Positions 41,657-49,854 are shown, counted from the stretch's first letter. The stretch: 52,499 bases of DNA from JANXUC01 sp043782485 (GCA_043782485.1 JAYWAL010000003.1:1-52499); one strand, 5' to 3'. Made by a program: numbers and translations. Notes: generated by a model not told the origin, from the letters alone.

Positions 41657-42958
41657 ATGGATAAACTCGTAATTCGCGGCGGCAACCCGCTGCTGGGCAC
41701 GATTCGCGTCAGCGGAGCCAAGAACTCCGCCCTCCCGGCCATGGCCGCTGCCCTGCTCACCGATGAACAAGTCATCTTCGAAAACATTCCCCAGGTGCGC
41801 GACATCCAGACGGAGCGCAACCTGCTCGCCGCCATGGGTGCCCACGTAGAACTCGGCTACGGACGTGCCCAGCACCGCACGATTATTCAGTGCGACAAGA
41901 TTCTCAATCCGGAAGCATCGTACGATCTGGTCAAGACCATGCGCGCCTCGACCCTCGTCTTGGGTCCTCTGGTCGCCCGCTTCGGACGCGCCCGTGTTTC
42001 CCTGCCCGGTGGCTGCGGCATCGGCGCCCGTCCCATTGACATGCACATCAAGGGCCTGGAATGCCTCGGCGCAACCATGTCCGTCGAGCACGGCTACGTC
42101 GAAGCCAAAGCCGACCGCTTACGCGGCGGCGAAATCGTATTCGACAAAATCACCGTCACCGGCACCGAAGACCTACTCATGGCCGCAACGCTGGCGGATG
42201 GCGAAACCGTCATGACCAACTGCGCCCGCGAACCCGAAGTCGTGGACCTCGCCAACTTGCTCATCAAAATGGGCGCGAAAATCGAAGGCGCAGGTACTTC
42301 CACTATTCGCATCCAAGGCGTCACCAAACTGCACGGCGCAAAACACCGCATCATTCCCGACCGCATTGAAGCCGGCACTTTCATCATTGCCGGCGCGCTG
42401 ACCGGCGGCGATCTCCACGTCACCGGTTGCGACCCCAGCCACCTCACCGCCGTCCTCGATAAGTTGAAACAGGCGGGCGTTCAAATCACGGAAACCGCCG
42501 ACGGCGTCCGCGTGCAAGGCGATAGCCCCCTCAAAGCCACCGACATTGCCACCGAAGAATACCCAGGCTTCCCCACCGACATGCAAGCTCAGTTCATGAC
42601 CCTGGCTACACAAGCCGAAGGCACCTCGGTGATTACCGAAAACATCTTCGAGAACCGCTTCATGCACGCACAGGAAATGCTCCGCATGGGCGCAAATATC
42701 AAAATCGAAGGACGTCGCGCCACCGTCAAAGGCAAGACGCCGTTAAGCGGCGCCGCTGTACTAGCCTCCGATCTCCGCGCGTCAGCGTCATTGGTCATCG
42801 CAGCCCTCGTAGCCGACGGCGAAACCATCATCGACCGCGTCTACCATATCGACCGGGGCTACGAGCAAATCGAAGAAAAACTAAAAGCAGTAGGCGCCCA
42901 AATCCGCCGCATCGGCGAACTCCTCCCCAAGCGCGCTGCGGTAACCGCCAAGACCTAA
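41657..42958 (+). CDS. murA: UDP-N-acetylglucosamine 1-carboxyvinyltransferase MurA
   Basis: MurA catalyses the first committed step of peptidoglycan synthesis, transferring enolpyruvate from PEP to UDP-GlcNAc in the cytoplasm. Start ATG at 41657 (MDKLVIRGG, the family opening) gives 433 residues. Motifs are LLGTIRVSGAKNSALPAMAA, NIPQVRDIQTERNLLAAMGA, MRASTLVLGPLVARFGRARV, the catalytic loop LPGGCGIGARPIDMHIKGLE with Cys120 (the fosfomycin target Cys), AATLADGETVMTNCAREPEV, EEYPGFPTDMQAQFMTLATQ, and RAGASLVIAAL-like DLRASASLVIAALVADGETI. All key residues look intact. It stands between the MurQ operon and the toxin-antitoxin cluster, in its own transcription unit. Confidence 0.97.
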   Translation: MDKLVIRGGNPLLGTIRVSGAKNSALPAMAAALLTDEQVIFENIPQVRDIQTERNLLAAMGAHVELGYGRAQHRTIIQCDKILNPEASYDLVKTMRASTLVLGPLVARFGRARVSLPGGCGIGARPIDMHIKGLECLGATMSVEHGYVEAKADRLRGGEIVFDKITVTGTEDLLMAATLADGETVMTNCAREPEVVDLANLLIKMGAKIEGAGTSTIRIQGVTKLHGAKHRIIPDRIEAGTFIIAGALTGGDLHVTGCDPSHLTAVLDKLKQAGVQITETADGVRVQGDSPLKATDIATEEYPGFPTDMQAQFMTLATQAEGTSVITENIFENRFMHAQEMLRMGANIKIEGRRATVKGKTPLSGAAVLASDLRASASLVIAALVADGETIIDRVYHIDRGYEQIEEKLKAVGAQIRRIGELLPKRAAVTAKT

Positions 42959-42982
42959 TAGCTGTTTCAAACTTCAACCTTT

Positions 42983-43018
42983 GTCATTCCGAACGATTTC
43001 AGGCGTGAGGAATCTGCT
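42983..43018 (+). repeat. Dispersed GTCATTCC...GAGGAATCTGCT repeat
   Basis: GTCATTCCGAACGATTTCAG continues with GCGTGAGGAATCTGCT. The same ends are at 10954-10990 (GTCATTTCGAAAG ... TGAGGAATCAGCT) and inverted at 52176-52215. It lies downstream of murA. Confidence 0.7.
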
Positions 43019-43042
43019 CTTGCGTTAGCAGCGTTTCTCAGT

Positions 43043-43072
43043 AACCCAACCGATTGGGTTTTATGGTACCAT
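43043..43072 (+). promoter_or_regulatory. Hairpin and ATGGTACCAT palindrome before the DUF4160 gene
   Basis: AACCCAA-CCGA-TTGGGTT (43043-43060), followed by TT, is a terminator-like hairpin that may end the murA transcript. Just after it the 10-base palindrome ATGGTACCAT (43063-43072) ends eight bases before the DUF4160 start, a position suited to an autoregulatory operator. No convincing -35/-10 pair is visible. Confidence 0.4.
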
Positions 43073-43080
43073 GTAGGTTC

Positions 43081-43333
43081 GTGCCGACCGTCCTGAGATT
43101 CGACGGACTTCGGGTCGTGATCTACCCCAACGATCACCGGCCTCACCATGTACACGTAATCGTTAGCGGGCGTGAAGCCGTGTTCCATTTTGTTTTGCCC
43201 GAGCGGACCGGTCGATTTGCGAGAGAATTTCGGATTTGCGAAGCCTTCAATTCGACGGATTCGGATTCAATTGAACACAAACATAGCGGCACTCTGCACC
43301 GCATGGGAGGACATACATGGCAACACGGAATGA
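43081..43333 (+). pseudogene. DUF4160 protein, frameshifted (toxin-like partner of DUF2442)
   Basis: The first part (GTG start at 43081) reads VPTVLRFDGLRVVIYPNDHR, PHHVHVIVSGREAVF, a clear DUF4160 opening. After about 43190 the family sequence continues in another frame: CPSGPVDLRENFGFAKPSIR, RIRIQLNTNIAALCTAWEDI, HGNTE, stop at 43331. Deleting one T from the run TTTTGTTTT (43189-43197) joins the two into a normal product of about 83 residues. As written, the first frame runs on into nonsense over the next gene. Either the gene is broken or the sequence has a homopolymer error. DUF4160/DUF2442 pairs are proposed toxin-antitoxin modules. Confidence 0.78.
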
Positions 43334-43745
43334 ATTCGAGCAAGCTGGGCTGCGAGCCAGAAATCAGTTGGCAACGTCGCCTCATGCCACTGCCGCGCGT
43401 TACGAGGCTTCCAGTGACCGGGTGATCCTTGAGCTAAGCTCCAAATTGCATGTCTCATTCTCACCTCGCGACGCCCAGGGCCTGGAGCGTGCCACACCCG
43501 CACAGCTTTCAGTGATTGAAATTACACCCACGGGACTCGGCATCCACTTTCCGCAACTCGACGCCGATTTGTATCTGCCCGCTCTTTTGGAAGGGTTTCT
43601 TGGCTCGAGAAAATGGATGGCCGCGCGCCTGGGTTCAACCGGGGGCAAATCCCGAACAGCCGCAAAACGCTCCGCAGCGCGCGCCAACGGAGCGTTGGGC
43701 GGAAGGCCGCGAAGCAAGAAGGCCTCTGCCGGACCGGTCCGCTAA
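43317..43745 (+). CDS. DUF2442 family protein
   Basis: The 142-residue product carries a DUF2442-like core: DRVILELSSKLHVSFSPRDA, TPAQLSVIEITPTGLGIHFP and QLDADLYLPALLEGFLG (about 33-105), followed by a basic, Arg/Lys/Ala-rich tail (AAKRSAARANGALGGRPRSK) that looks like a DNA-binding region. GGGAGG lies seven bases before the ATG. It overlaps the end of the DUF4160 gene by 17 bases, the usual arrangement of this pair, and is probably translationally coupled to it. Likely the antitoxin or regulatory partner; direct evidence is lacking. Confidence 0.75.
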   Translation: MATRNEFEQAGLRARNQLATSPHATAARYEASSDRVILELSSKLHVSFSPRDAQGLERATPAQLSVIEITPTGLGIHFPQLDADLYLPALLEGFLGSRKWMAARLGSTGGKSRTAAKRSAARANGALGGRPRSKKASAGPVR

Positions 43746-43746
43746 A

Positions 43747-44217
43747 CTAGCGCTCCGCCAGCCGCGCATCAAATCGAAACGGAACAGCTTCCCCAAACTC
43801 CAGCTTCTCAAAGTCCGGATGTTTCGGATTCAAAAGAAAGTTATGCTCCGCGGGAATAATCGCGCTGGGCACGCACAACGCAACCGACACCGCCGAAGCC
43901 ACCCAGGCATCTCCCATCCTCTGCAATTTCGCGGGCGGAGGATCTGATCGCCAATCCCGCAGCAAGTCTTTTTCCGTTAGCTGCCGGATCCAGGATTCCT
44001 CGATGGTCACCTCAAACAAAACGTACTGATCCAGCAACACAGCCGTATCCAGATGCACCAGCATTTCCAGAGCCGCCAGCGACTGCGATCCGGCCGTGTA
44101 CACCATTGCCGTTCCTGGCGAGTTCCACCGCCCGCCATATAACCGCGCGCCCTCGCCATCGAACGCCTTCCGAGGCGGCTTCTTCTGCTTGACGATTCGC
44201 CAAGCCGTTACACTCAA
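43747..44217 (-). CDS. RES-domain toxin
   Basis: A 156-residue RES (Arg-Glu-Ser) toxin; members degrade NAD+. Motifs are TAWRIVKQKKPPRKAFDGEG, ARLYGGRWNSPGTAMVYTAG, SQSLAALEMLVHLDTAVLLD (with the conserved Arg in GGRWN and Glu in ALEML) and VPSAIIPAEHNFLLNPKHPD near the C-terminus. The start is TTG at 44217; its first bases overlap the antitoxin stop (TTGA), a tight translational link. The upstream gene encodes the Xre/MbcA-type antitoxin. All expected family motifs are visible, so it is probably active when freed from its antitoxin. Confidence 0.92.
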   Translation of the reverse strand: MSVTAWRIVKQKKPPRKAFDGEGARLYGGRWNSPGTAMVYTAGSQSLAALEMLVHLDTAVLLDQYVLFEVTIEESWIRQLTEKDLLRDWRSDPPPAKLQRMGDAWVASAVSVALCVPSAIIPAEHNFLLNPKHPDFEKLEFGEAVPFRFDARLAER

Positions 44218-44687
44218 GAAAAAACTCCCTCTTCCAGCCGCCCAATCAGGTTCTCAACCTCGCGCGCCCCAACCTCGGTTCGCGCATAAGCCAGGGGCGT
44301 GTTCCCCCCCAGGGCCTTCCGCGGTGCAGTCAGCCAGCGCAACGCCGCCGCATTGTCACCCTCGCACAGCTCCAGCGCCAGTTCGAACACGGTCGAAAGC
44401 CGCAGCAGCCGCTCCGATTCCTCCGGCGTAAACTTCCCTTTCGCCTTACGCCGCGCCAGCGTCCGCTCCGGAATCCCAGCCATCCCCGCAAGCGCCAGAC
44501 TCGGAATCCCGATTTTCGACTCAAATGTATGCAAGGTCTTGTAGGAAAACCCGCGCTCCACTTGCTCAATCAGTTCCCCAGTGCTAGCCCAAGTCAGACC
44601 CAACCCAGCCCCGCGCTCCCCACCAGACGCCCTGCGATGCAAGGGAACGTCACGCACACTCAACGGCACAAAACCAGCTTGACCCAT
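44214..44687 (-). CDS. Xre/MbcA/ParS-type antitoxin of the RES toxin
   Basis: The 157-residue partner of the RES toxin. The central part (about 55-100, FESKIGIPSLALAGMAGIPE, RTLARRKAKGKFTPEESERL) is an Xre-type helix-turn-helix region. The C-terminal part (ELALELCEGDNAAALRWLTA, PRKALGGNTPLAYARTEVGA, REVENLIGRL) is the toxin-binding MbcA/ParS domain (DUF2384). The ATG at 44687 follows GGAGG. A strong promoter and a palindromic operator lie upstream, consistent with autorepression. The antitoxin precedes the toxin, the usual order. Confidence 0.93.
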   Translation of the reverse strand: MGQAGFVPLSVRDVPLHRRASGGERGAGLGLTWASTGELIEQVERGFSYKTLHTFESKIGIPSLALAGMAGIPERTLARRKAKGKFTPEESERLLRLSTVFELALELCEGDNAAALRWLTAPRKALGGNTPLAYARTEVGAREVENLIGRLEEGVFS

Positions 44688-44708
44688 AAACCCTCCAGCA
44701 ACATCACC

Positions 44709-44757
44709 ACCCTACCACGTTCCAGCCATACTGTCAAAAATATCATGCCATATGGCA
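44709..44757 (-). promoter_or_regulatory. Promoter and palindromic operator of the Xre/RES operon
   Basis: On the minus strand TTGACA (44732-44737) is followed, after exactly 17 bases, by TAGGGT (44709-44714), a good -35/-10 pair. Just upstream of the -35 lies the perfect 12-base palindrome TGCCATATGGCA (44746-44757). A further half-site, TATGGC (44725-44730), lies in the spacer. The arrangement suits antitoxin binding that blocks RNA polymerase. Confidence 0.65.
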
Positions 44758-45121
44758 GAAGGTTGCGGACGTTGTTTCCACGCCTAGTTTCCTCGAACTC
44801 TTGCATTGGGGATCGGCATGGGTCTACGCTGAACGTGCTCTCGCGATTTTCTCCCCGCCTCCGATTTCCACAGGCCCATTCTGGTGGATTGCTGCGTTTG
44901 ATGTGCAAGATGGCGGGGATACGGAAAACAAGCCACAATCTGTGGTGTTTGCTTCTTGACCGAGAGTCCCCTCCACCTTTACATTGAATTCAAGTTCACC
45001 CTCCAGCCGGGGCCTAAACTACGCAGGGCGTCAGAAATTTGACAAACAGGTATCTGATCAGTAACGGTCGCTTCCCCTGCGCCGATTACGCTCACATGCC
45101 CCGGAATCTAAGGAGCCTAAG
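44758..45121. other. Non-coding gap upstream of smc
   Basis: No gene, RNA or repeat is recognised in most of these 364 bases. Close to smc, a -35-like TTGACA (45041-45046) is followed 17 bases later by TAACGG, a weak -10, and the smc ribosome site AAGGAG lies at about 45108-45114. An ORF of 152 codons on the plus strand overlaps the antitoxin gene and lacks any family signal, so it is not counted. Confidence 0.4.
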
Positions 45122-48100
45122 TTGCTGAAACTCAAGAAGCTGCAAATCCTCGGGTTCAAGTCTTTCTGTGACCGCACGGAGCTGAAGTTCCACGGCGACG
45201 GTCTGGCGGCCATTGTTGGCCCCAACGGCTGCGGCAAGTCCAACATCTCGGACGCCATTGCCTGGGTGTTGGGCGAGCAGTCGGCGAAGTCCTTGCGTGG
45301 GGCCAGGATGGAAGACGTGATTTTTGCGGGGACGCGCGAGCGTAAGGCTCTGGGCATGGCGGAAGTGTCGCTAACCCTCATCGATCCAGATATTTACGAT
45401 GGCCCCGCCGTCAGCTCCGATCCGGAAATTGAGATTGGAAGCGACCTTCCCGACAACGACTGGGACGAGGCTGCTGAGCGCCAGATGGCGCACGACGACG
45501 CCGAACAGGCTGCCGATGACTTGCAGCCCGGGAAGGTGTTGAATCCAGCGGAAACGACGGCTTCTGCCGAAGAAGCCCAGGGCGGCGTTGCCGTTGCTGT
45601 GCAAGAGTTGGAATCCGAGGAACCCACCTCGCACGCCGAGGTCAAATCCGGCTCGCCGCTGGTGGTGCTGAAGATTCGCCGCCGCAAGCTGAAGCCGCAG
45701 ACCTTCCATGCGGGCGAAATTGCAGTTACGCGGCGGCTATTCCGCAGCGGTGACAGCGAATACCTGCTGAACGGCAAAAGCTGCCGTCTGCGCGATATTC
45801 AAGAGTTGTTCATGGGCACAGGCCTTGGGCCGGAATCCTACGCGCTGATTGAACAGGGCCGCATCGGCCAGATTCTCTCGAGCCGTCCGCATGATCGCCG
45901 AGCGATTATTGAAGAAGCCGCGGGCATCACGGGATTCAAGACCAAAAAGCGCCTCTCCGAGGCACGCCTCGAGGAATCCAAGCTCAACCTCGCCCGCATC
46001 AACGACATTTTCGAAGAAGTGACGCGGCAGATGAATTCGCTGAAGCGTCAAGCTGCCAAAGCCGAGCGTTACGGCAAGCTGCGCGACGAAATGCGCATCA
46101 AGCTGCGCGTTGTGCTAGCCAGTAAGTTCGCGCTGATCGAAGAAGAAAGCCGCGAACTCCAAACGCAGATGACCGCGCTCGCCGAAGAAATGCGCGCTGG
46201 CACCGAAGCGCTGCACGGCATGGAAGCCGAACAAACCGAACGCACGCAGCGCGGATACGCCCTGGAAGACGACGCTCGCCAAACACGGGACCGTCTGGCT
46301 TCGATCTCCATGGAGATGGACCGCGCGCAGGCTCGGCAGCGAACTAACGAAGAGCGCTGCAATGAGCTGGTAACGCGCGCCGCCGCCGCCGCTTCCGAAC
46401 TTCTTGAGGCCGACCTGCGCCTGACGAACCTGGCAACGGAGCGCGACGCCAACCGCGAGGTTCTGAGTTCCGCGGCCAGTGAGCTGGAAATTGCACAGCA
46501 GGAACACGGGGACAGCCGCGCCGCCGCCGTGACCGCCGTCGCCGAAGTTACCGCGCTCGAGCAGCGCCGTGAAGAATGCCGCATCGCCATGCTGGAAGCC
46601 GCCTCGGCCATTTCCAACCTGCGCAATCAGATGACGCAGGCAGAAGAGCGCATTGCCGCGCTCGACCGAGAAAGCTCTCGCATTCAGTCGGAAATCTCGA
46701 CTTCCAATTCGCAGCTGGAAACCTTTGGCGGGCAGCGCGGACAGACCTCGCTCACGTTCGAATCGGTCACGCAGAAAGTCCACGGCCTGAACCACGAAAT
46801 CAGCCAAGTGCGTTTGCTGCTCGAACAAAAACGTGCGGCGGAAACCAGCTCCAAGGCCCGCCTGGATTCCCTGCGCGCCGAATACGCGACGGCGCTGGGC
46901 CGCAAGGGCTCGCTGGAAGCGCTCATCGCTGAGCACGGCTACTCGACGGAATCCGTCCGCAATCTGTTCCAATCCGGTGCCATGCAGGGCAGCCACGCCC
47001 CAGCGGGCGTTCTTGCCGATTTCCTGGAAGTCGATCCACGCTACGAGCGAGTAGTGGAAGACTTCCTGCGCGATGAGCTGAATTACATCGTCGTCAAATC
47101 CTGGGATACCGCGAACGAAGGTATGCGCCTGCTCAAGTCCGATGTGGATGGCCGCGCCACCTTCCTGGTGCATCCCAACGACTCGCAAGCCAAATTCTCC
47201 TTCGTGATGGACGAGCACGCCCGTCGCGAACCTGAAAACCACGGCGTGGTGCCGATGAAGAATTGCATTCGTGTATTGAATGGCTTTGGCAAATCACTGG
47301 AAGTGGTTCTGCCCAAGCTGGGCAACGGCTACATCGTGCCGGAGGCATCGCACGCCCGCGACCTCGCCCTCAGCAATCCCGACGCCTTCTTCCTTTCGCA
47401 AACCGGCGAATGCTTCCACAACGTGACGGTGACGGGAGGGCGTCAGCGCACGGAAGGCCCGCTTTCGATGAAGCGCGCACTGCGCGATCTTTTGCGCCAG
47501 ATTTCAGAACTTGAACACACGCTGCGCACCGAAGAAGGCCGCGTAATGTTGCTGGCCAAAGAAATTAAAGAACTCAGCGGCCTGCTCGACCGCCTCGACA
47601 CCGAATGCCGCGACGCCGAGAAGCGAGCCATGACTTCGGGCCACATGCTGCAACAGCTGGATAGCGAACTGGCCCGCTCGCGCGAGCGCCTAACCACGTG
47701 CGAGCGCGAAACCGCGCGTCTGGCCCAGGAACGGGCCACGCAGGTGGTCGCCATTGAAGATCGCAGTCAGAAGCTTTCCGCGCTGGAAGAACATCGTGGC
47801 AAGCTGGAACTGGAAATGGCCTCGGCCCTGGAAATTCTTGCCGCGCTCAGGGAAGCTCGCGACCACGCCGTCCACAACGTTTCGCAAAAAATGGCACGCG
47901 TGGCTTCTCTGGAAGAACGCCACCGTTCGGCCACCGCGGTTCTCGAACGCATCGAGTCTATGGTTGCGGAAATGGCCGCCCGCTGCGCCACCCTGCGCAT
48001 ACAGGTGGATTCCGCCGCCGCCGAAAGGCAGCAGCGCGAAGCGGAAAACGTTCTGCTAGCCGAACAGCTGGTTACACTGGCCGCAGAAAAAGTTGCCTCC

Positions 48101-49006
48101 GAGGAGCGCGTCAGCGCTCTCCAGGAAGAGTCCGCGCAAATCCGCGCCCGCATCACCGAACTCGAGGAAATCATCCGCACCGCCCGCCAAACCCTGGACG
48201 CCGCCCGCGACCGCCGCGGTGAACTGGCCGCAGCCTCAGCCAAGCTGGAATCCGACAAAGAACACATGGCCGAGACCTGCCTGCAAGAACTCAGCGCCCC
48301 ACACGAAGACCTGATGGCCGACGCCGACCTGGTCCGCGTAAGCGGTGACGAACTCACGCAGGAAGACGAACTCTACCGCCAAATGCGCACGCGCCTGGAA
48401 AACATGGGCCCGGTGAACATGATGGCCCTGGAAGAATACAAAGAAAGTTCCGAGCGCCATGCCTTCCTCGAAGCGCAGCGCAAAGACCTCTACGATGCCA
48501 TCGAAAACCTGCGCAACACCATTCGCGAAATTGAAACCGTTTCGCGCGAGAAGTTCCTGGAAGCCTTCGCCAAGATCAACGAGAATTTCTCCACCATCTT
48601 CACCAAGCTCTTCAACGGCGGCCAAGCCTACATGCGGCTGACCGATGAGCTGAATGCGGCGGAAAGCGGCATCGATATCGTGGCCTCGCCTCCGGGCAAA
48701 AAGCTGCAAAACGTCCTGTTACTCTCCGGCGGAGAAAAAGCGCTCACCGCCATTTCCCTGCTCGCCGGCATCTTCCAATTCGCACCCAGCCCGTTCTGCA
48801 TCCTCGACGAAGTCGATGCCCCCCTCGACGAAACCAACGTCGGCCGCTTCACCGAACTCATCAAGGAAATGAGCATCAAAACGCAGTTCGTAGTCATCAC
48901 GCACAGCAAAAAGACCATGAGCGCCGCCCCGGTGCTCTATGGCGTGACCATGCAGGAGCCGGGCGTTTCGAAGCTAGTGTCGGTGCGGTTTGGGGCGACG
49001 GCGTAG
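45122..49006 (+). CDS. smc: Chromosome segregation ATPase SMC with an acidic insertion in the head
   Basis: SMC is the core of condensin-type chromosome organisation. The 1294 residues exceed the usual 1150-1190. The N-terminal head has KKLQILGFKSFCDRTELKFH, Walker A GPNGCGKSNISDAIAWVLGE (residues 33-52) and RGARMEDVIFAGTRERKALG. Between about 91 and 195 is an extra, Asp/Glu-rich block (PEIEIGSDLPDNDWDEAAER, then DDAEQAADDLQPGKVLNP) before ITVTRRL-like IAVTRRLFRSGDSEYLLNGK. Coiled coils flank a hinge (about 615-760). The C-terminal head has the signature LLSGGEKALTAISLLAGIFQ and Walker B PFCILDEVDAPLDETNVGRF. The start is TTG, with AAGGAG seven bases upstream. Its last 126 bases recur downstream (49666-49791). 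Confidence 0.96.
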   Translation: MLKLKKLQILGFKSFCDRTELKFHGDGLAAIVGPNGCGKSNISDAIAWVLGEQSAKSLRGARMEDVIFAGTRERKALGMAEVSLTLIDPDIYDGPAVSSDPEIEIGSDLPDNDWDEAAERQMAHDDAEQAADDLQPGKVLNPAETTASAEEAQGGVAVAVQELESEEPTSHAEVKSGSPLVVLKIRRRKLKPQTFHAGEIAVTRRLFRSGDSEYLLNGKSCRLRDIQELFMGTGLGPESYALIEQGRIGQILSSRPHDRRAIIEEAAGITGFKTKKRLSEARLEESKLNLARINDIFEEVTRQMNSLKRQAAKAERYGKLRDEMRIKLRVVLASKFALIEEESRELQTQMTALAEEMRAGTEALHGMEAEQTERTQRGYALEDDARQTRDRLASISMEMDRAQARQRTNEERCNELVTRAAAAASELLEADLRLTNLATERDANREVLSSAASELEIAQQEHGDSRAAAVTAVAEVTALEQRREECRIAMLEAASAISNLRNQMTQAEERIAALDRESSRIQSEISTSNSQLETFGGQRGQTSLTFESVTQKVHGLNHEISQVRLLLEQKRAAETSSKARLDSLRAEYATALGRKGSLEALIAEHGYSTESVRNLFQSGAMQGSHAPAGVLADFLEVDPRYERVVEDFLRDELNYIVVKSWDTANEGMRLLKSDVDGRATFLVHPNDSQAKFSFVMDEHARREPENHGVVPMKNCIRVLNGFGKSLEVVLPKLGNGYIVPEASHARDLALSNPDAFFLSQTGECFHNVTVTGGRQRTEGPLSMKRALRDLLRQISELEHTLRTEEGRVMLLAKEIKELSGLLDRLDTECRDAEKRAMTSGHMLQQLDSELARSRERLTTCERETARLAQERATQVVAIEDRSQKLSALEEHRGKLELEMASALEILAALREARDHAVHNVSQKMARVASLEERHRSATAVLERIESMVAEMAARCATLRIQVDSAAAERQQREAENVLLAEQLVTLAAEKVASEERVSALQEESAQIRARITELEEIIRTARQTLDAARDRRGELAAASAKLESDKEHMAETCLQELSAPHEDLMADADLVRVSGDELTQEDELYRQMRTRLENMGPVNMMALEEYKESSERHAFLEAQRKDLYDAIENLRNTIREIETVSREKFLEAFAKINENFSTIFTKLFNGGQAYMRLTDELNAAESGIDIVASPPGKKLQNVLLLSGGEKALTAISLLAGIFQFAPSPFCILDEVDAPLDETNVGRFTELIKEMSIKTQFVVITHSKKTMSAAPVLYGVTMQEPGVSKLVSVRFGATA
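48881..49006 (+). repeat. Direct repeat, copy 1: native 3' end of smc
   Basis: These last 126 bases of smc, from ACGCAGTTCG to the TAG, are duplicated at 49666-49791. By my count 19 of 126 positions differ and there are no gaps. The most conserved stretch is TATGGCGTGACCATGCAGGA and the bases that follow. The encoded residues are TQFVVITHSKKTMSA and the C-terminal tail of SMC. Confidence 0.9.
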
Positions 49007-49068
49007 GGGTTACTTCAGTTGAATTCGACGTCTAGCATAGCTGTGCCGATTTCGGTAAACTCTGTTCT

Positions 49069-49395
49069 ATGGCCAACGGTTCAACACACGAGAAGCAACA
49101 GGCTCACGAGTTGATAGATCTCATGGCTCCTGGTCAGGTTGCCGCCGTTGTCGCTCTGCTTGAGATCATGCTCAATCCGCTGGCTCGCACCCACGCCAAC
49201 GCCCCATACGAAGACGAGCAGATTAGCGAAGGGGAAACCCGCGCCGTCGCCGCATCCCGCGAGTGGCTCCAGCACAATGAGGGCATCCCCAACAAAGATG
49301 TGCTCGCCGAGTTCGGTCTCAGTACCGAAGACTTCGAGCGCATGGGCCGCACGCCGCTTGAGTCCCAGGGATCTGACAAACGACCGGGCAAGTAA
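49069..49395 (+). CDS. Putative antitoxin of the RelE-like toxin
   Basis: A 108-residue acidic protein, MANGSTHEKQQAHELIDLM, then APGQVAAVVALLEIMLNPLA, GETRAVAASREWLQHNEGIP and KDVLAEFGLSTEDFERMGRT. It is helical, without a recognised DNA-binding domain. It ends six bases before the RelE-like gene, and proteins with this ELI-x-x-L-x-P-x-Q-V-x-A-V-V-x-L-L-E pattern commonly precede ParE/RelE toxins in related genomes, so antitoxin is likely. ATG at 49069. The pair lies between the two copies of the smc 3' end. Confidence 0.68.
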   Translation: MANGSTHEKQQAHELIDLMAPGQVAAVVALLEIMLNPLARTHANAPYEDEQISEGETRAVAASREWLQHNEGIPNKDVLAEFGLSTEDFERMGRTPLESQGSDKRPGK

Positions 49396-49400
49396 TAGTA

Positions 49401-49655
49401 ATGACGTCAAAAACGATTGCGTGGACCAACGAAGCCAAGACCAACCTTCGCGCTATTGATCAGCCTACAGCCCTCCGTATCCTTCACGCATTGGCCCGCC
49501 TCCTCGCCACTGGCGAAGGCGACGTTAAGCGCCTCCAGGATATCGAACCTCCCGAGTTTCGCCTCCGCGTCGGCGACTACCGAGTCCGTTACCATGACCT
49601 TGGCGACACGCTCCAGATACTCGCGGTCAAGCACCGCAGCGAAGCTTACCGCTAA
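49401..49655 (+). CDS. RelE/ParE-family toxin
   Basis: An 84-residue toxin of the RelE/ParE superfamily. Visible pattern: KTIAWTNEAKTNLRAIDQPT at the start, LRILHALARLLATGEGDVKR in the second helix, then the beta-sheet core PPEFRLRVGDYRVRYHDLGD and TLQILAVKHRSEAYR, with the Arg/Tyr/Arg (FRLRVGDYRVRY) and the C-terminal HR(S)EAYR typical of this family. Members act as mRNA interferases or gyrase poisons; which one cannot be told. It starts five bases after the putative antitoxin stop, so the two are in one transcript. All core residues are present. Confidence 0.9.
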   Translation: MTSKTIAWTNEAKTNLRAIDQPTALRILHALARLLATGEGDVKRLQDIEPPEFRLRVGDYRVRYHDLGDTLQILAVKHRSEAYR

Positions 49656-49665
49656 ACTGAATAGG

Positions 49666-49791
49666 ACGCAGTTCGTGGTCATGACCCACAGCAAGCGCGC
49701 GACGAGCGCCACGCCCGTGCTATATGGCGTGACCATGCAGGAGCCGGGCGTTTCGAAGCTGGTTTCGGTGAGGTTTGGGGCAACGGCGTAA
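49666..49791 (+). pseudogene. Direct repeat, copy 2: orphan smc 3'-end fragment
   Basis: This 126-base stretch encodes TQFVVMTHSKRATSA, then TPVLYGVTMQEPGVSKLVSV and RFGATA, stop, a diverged copy of the SMC C-terminus (48881-49006). It starts immediately after the RelE-like gene and has no start of its own. The substitutions are mostly synonymous or conservative, as expected from another strain's smc rather than from decay in place. It is a remnant of recombination or insertion at the smc 3' end and bounds the RelE-type pair. Confidence 0.9.
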
Positions 49792-49854
49792 GAAGTTGAG
49801 TTGTACGAACGCTTGCGCGGATTTAAGATCGAAAGAGAGCAGGAGGCCGCTTCT

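Noticed and set aside
44529..44987. Plus-strand frame of 152 codons across the antitoxin promoter
   Set aside because: It runs opposite the Xre antitoxin gene and through its promoter; no domain or ribosome site.
46115..47242. Open frame of 375 codons opposite smc
   Set aside because: Coding of SMC on the plus strand is certain; the minus frame has no motif and is a composition artefact.
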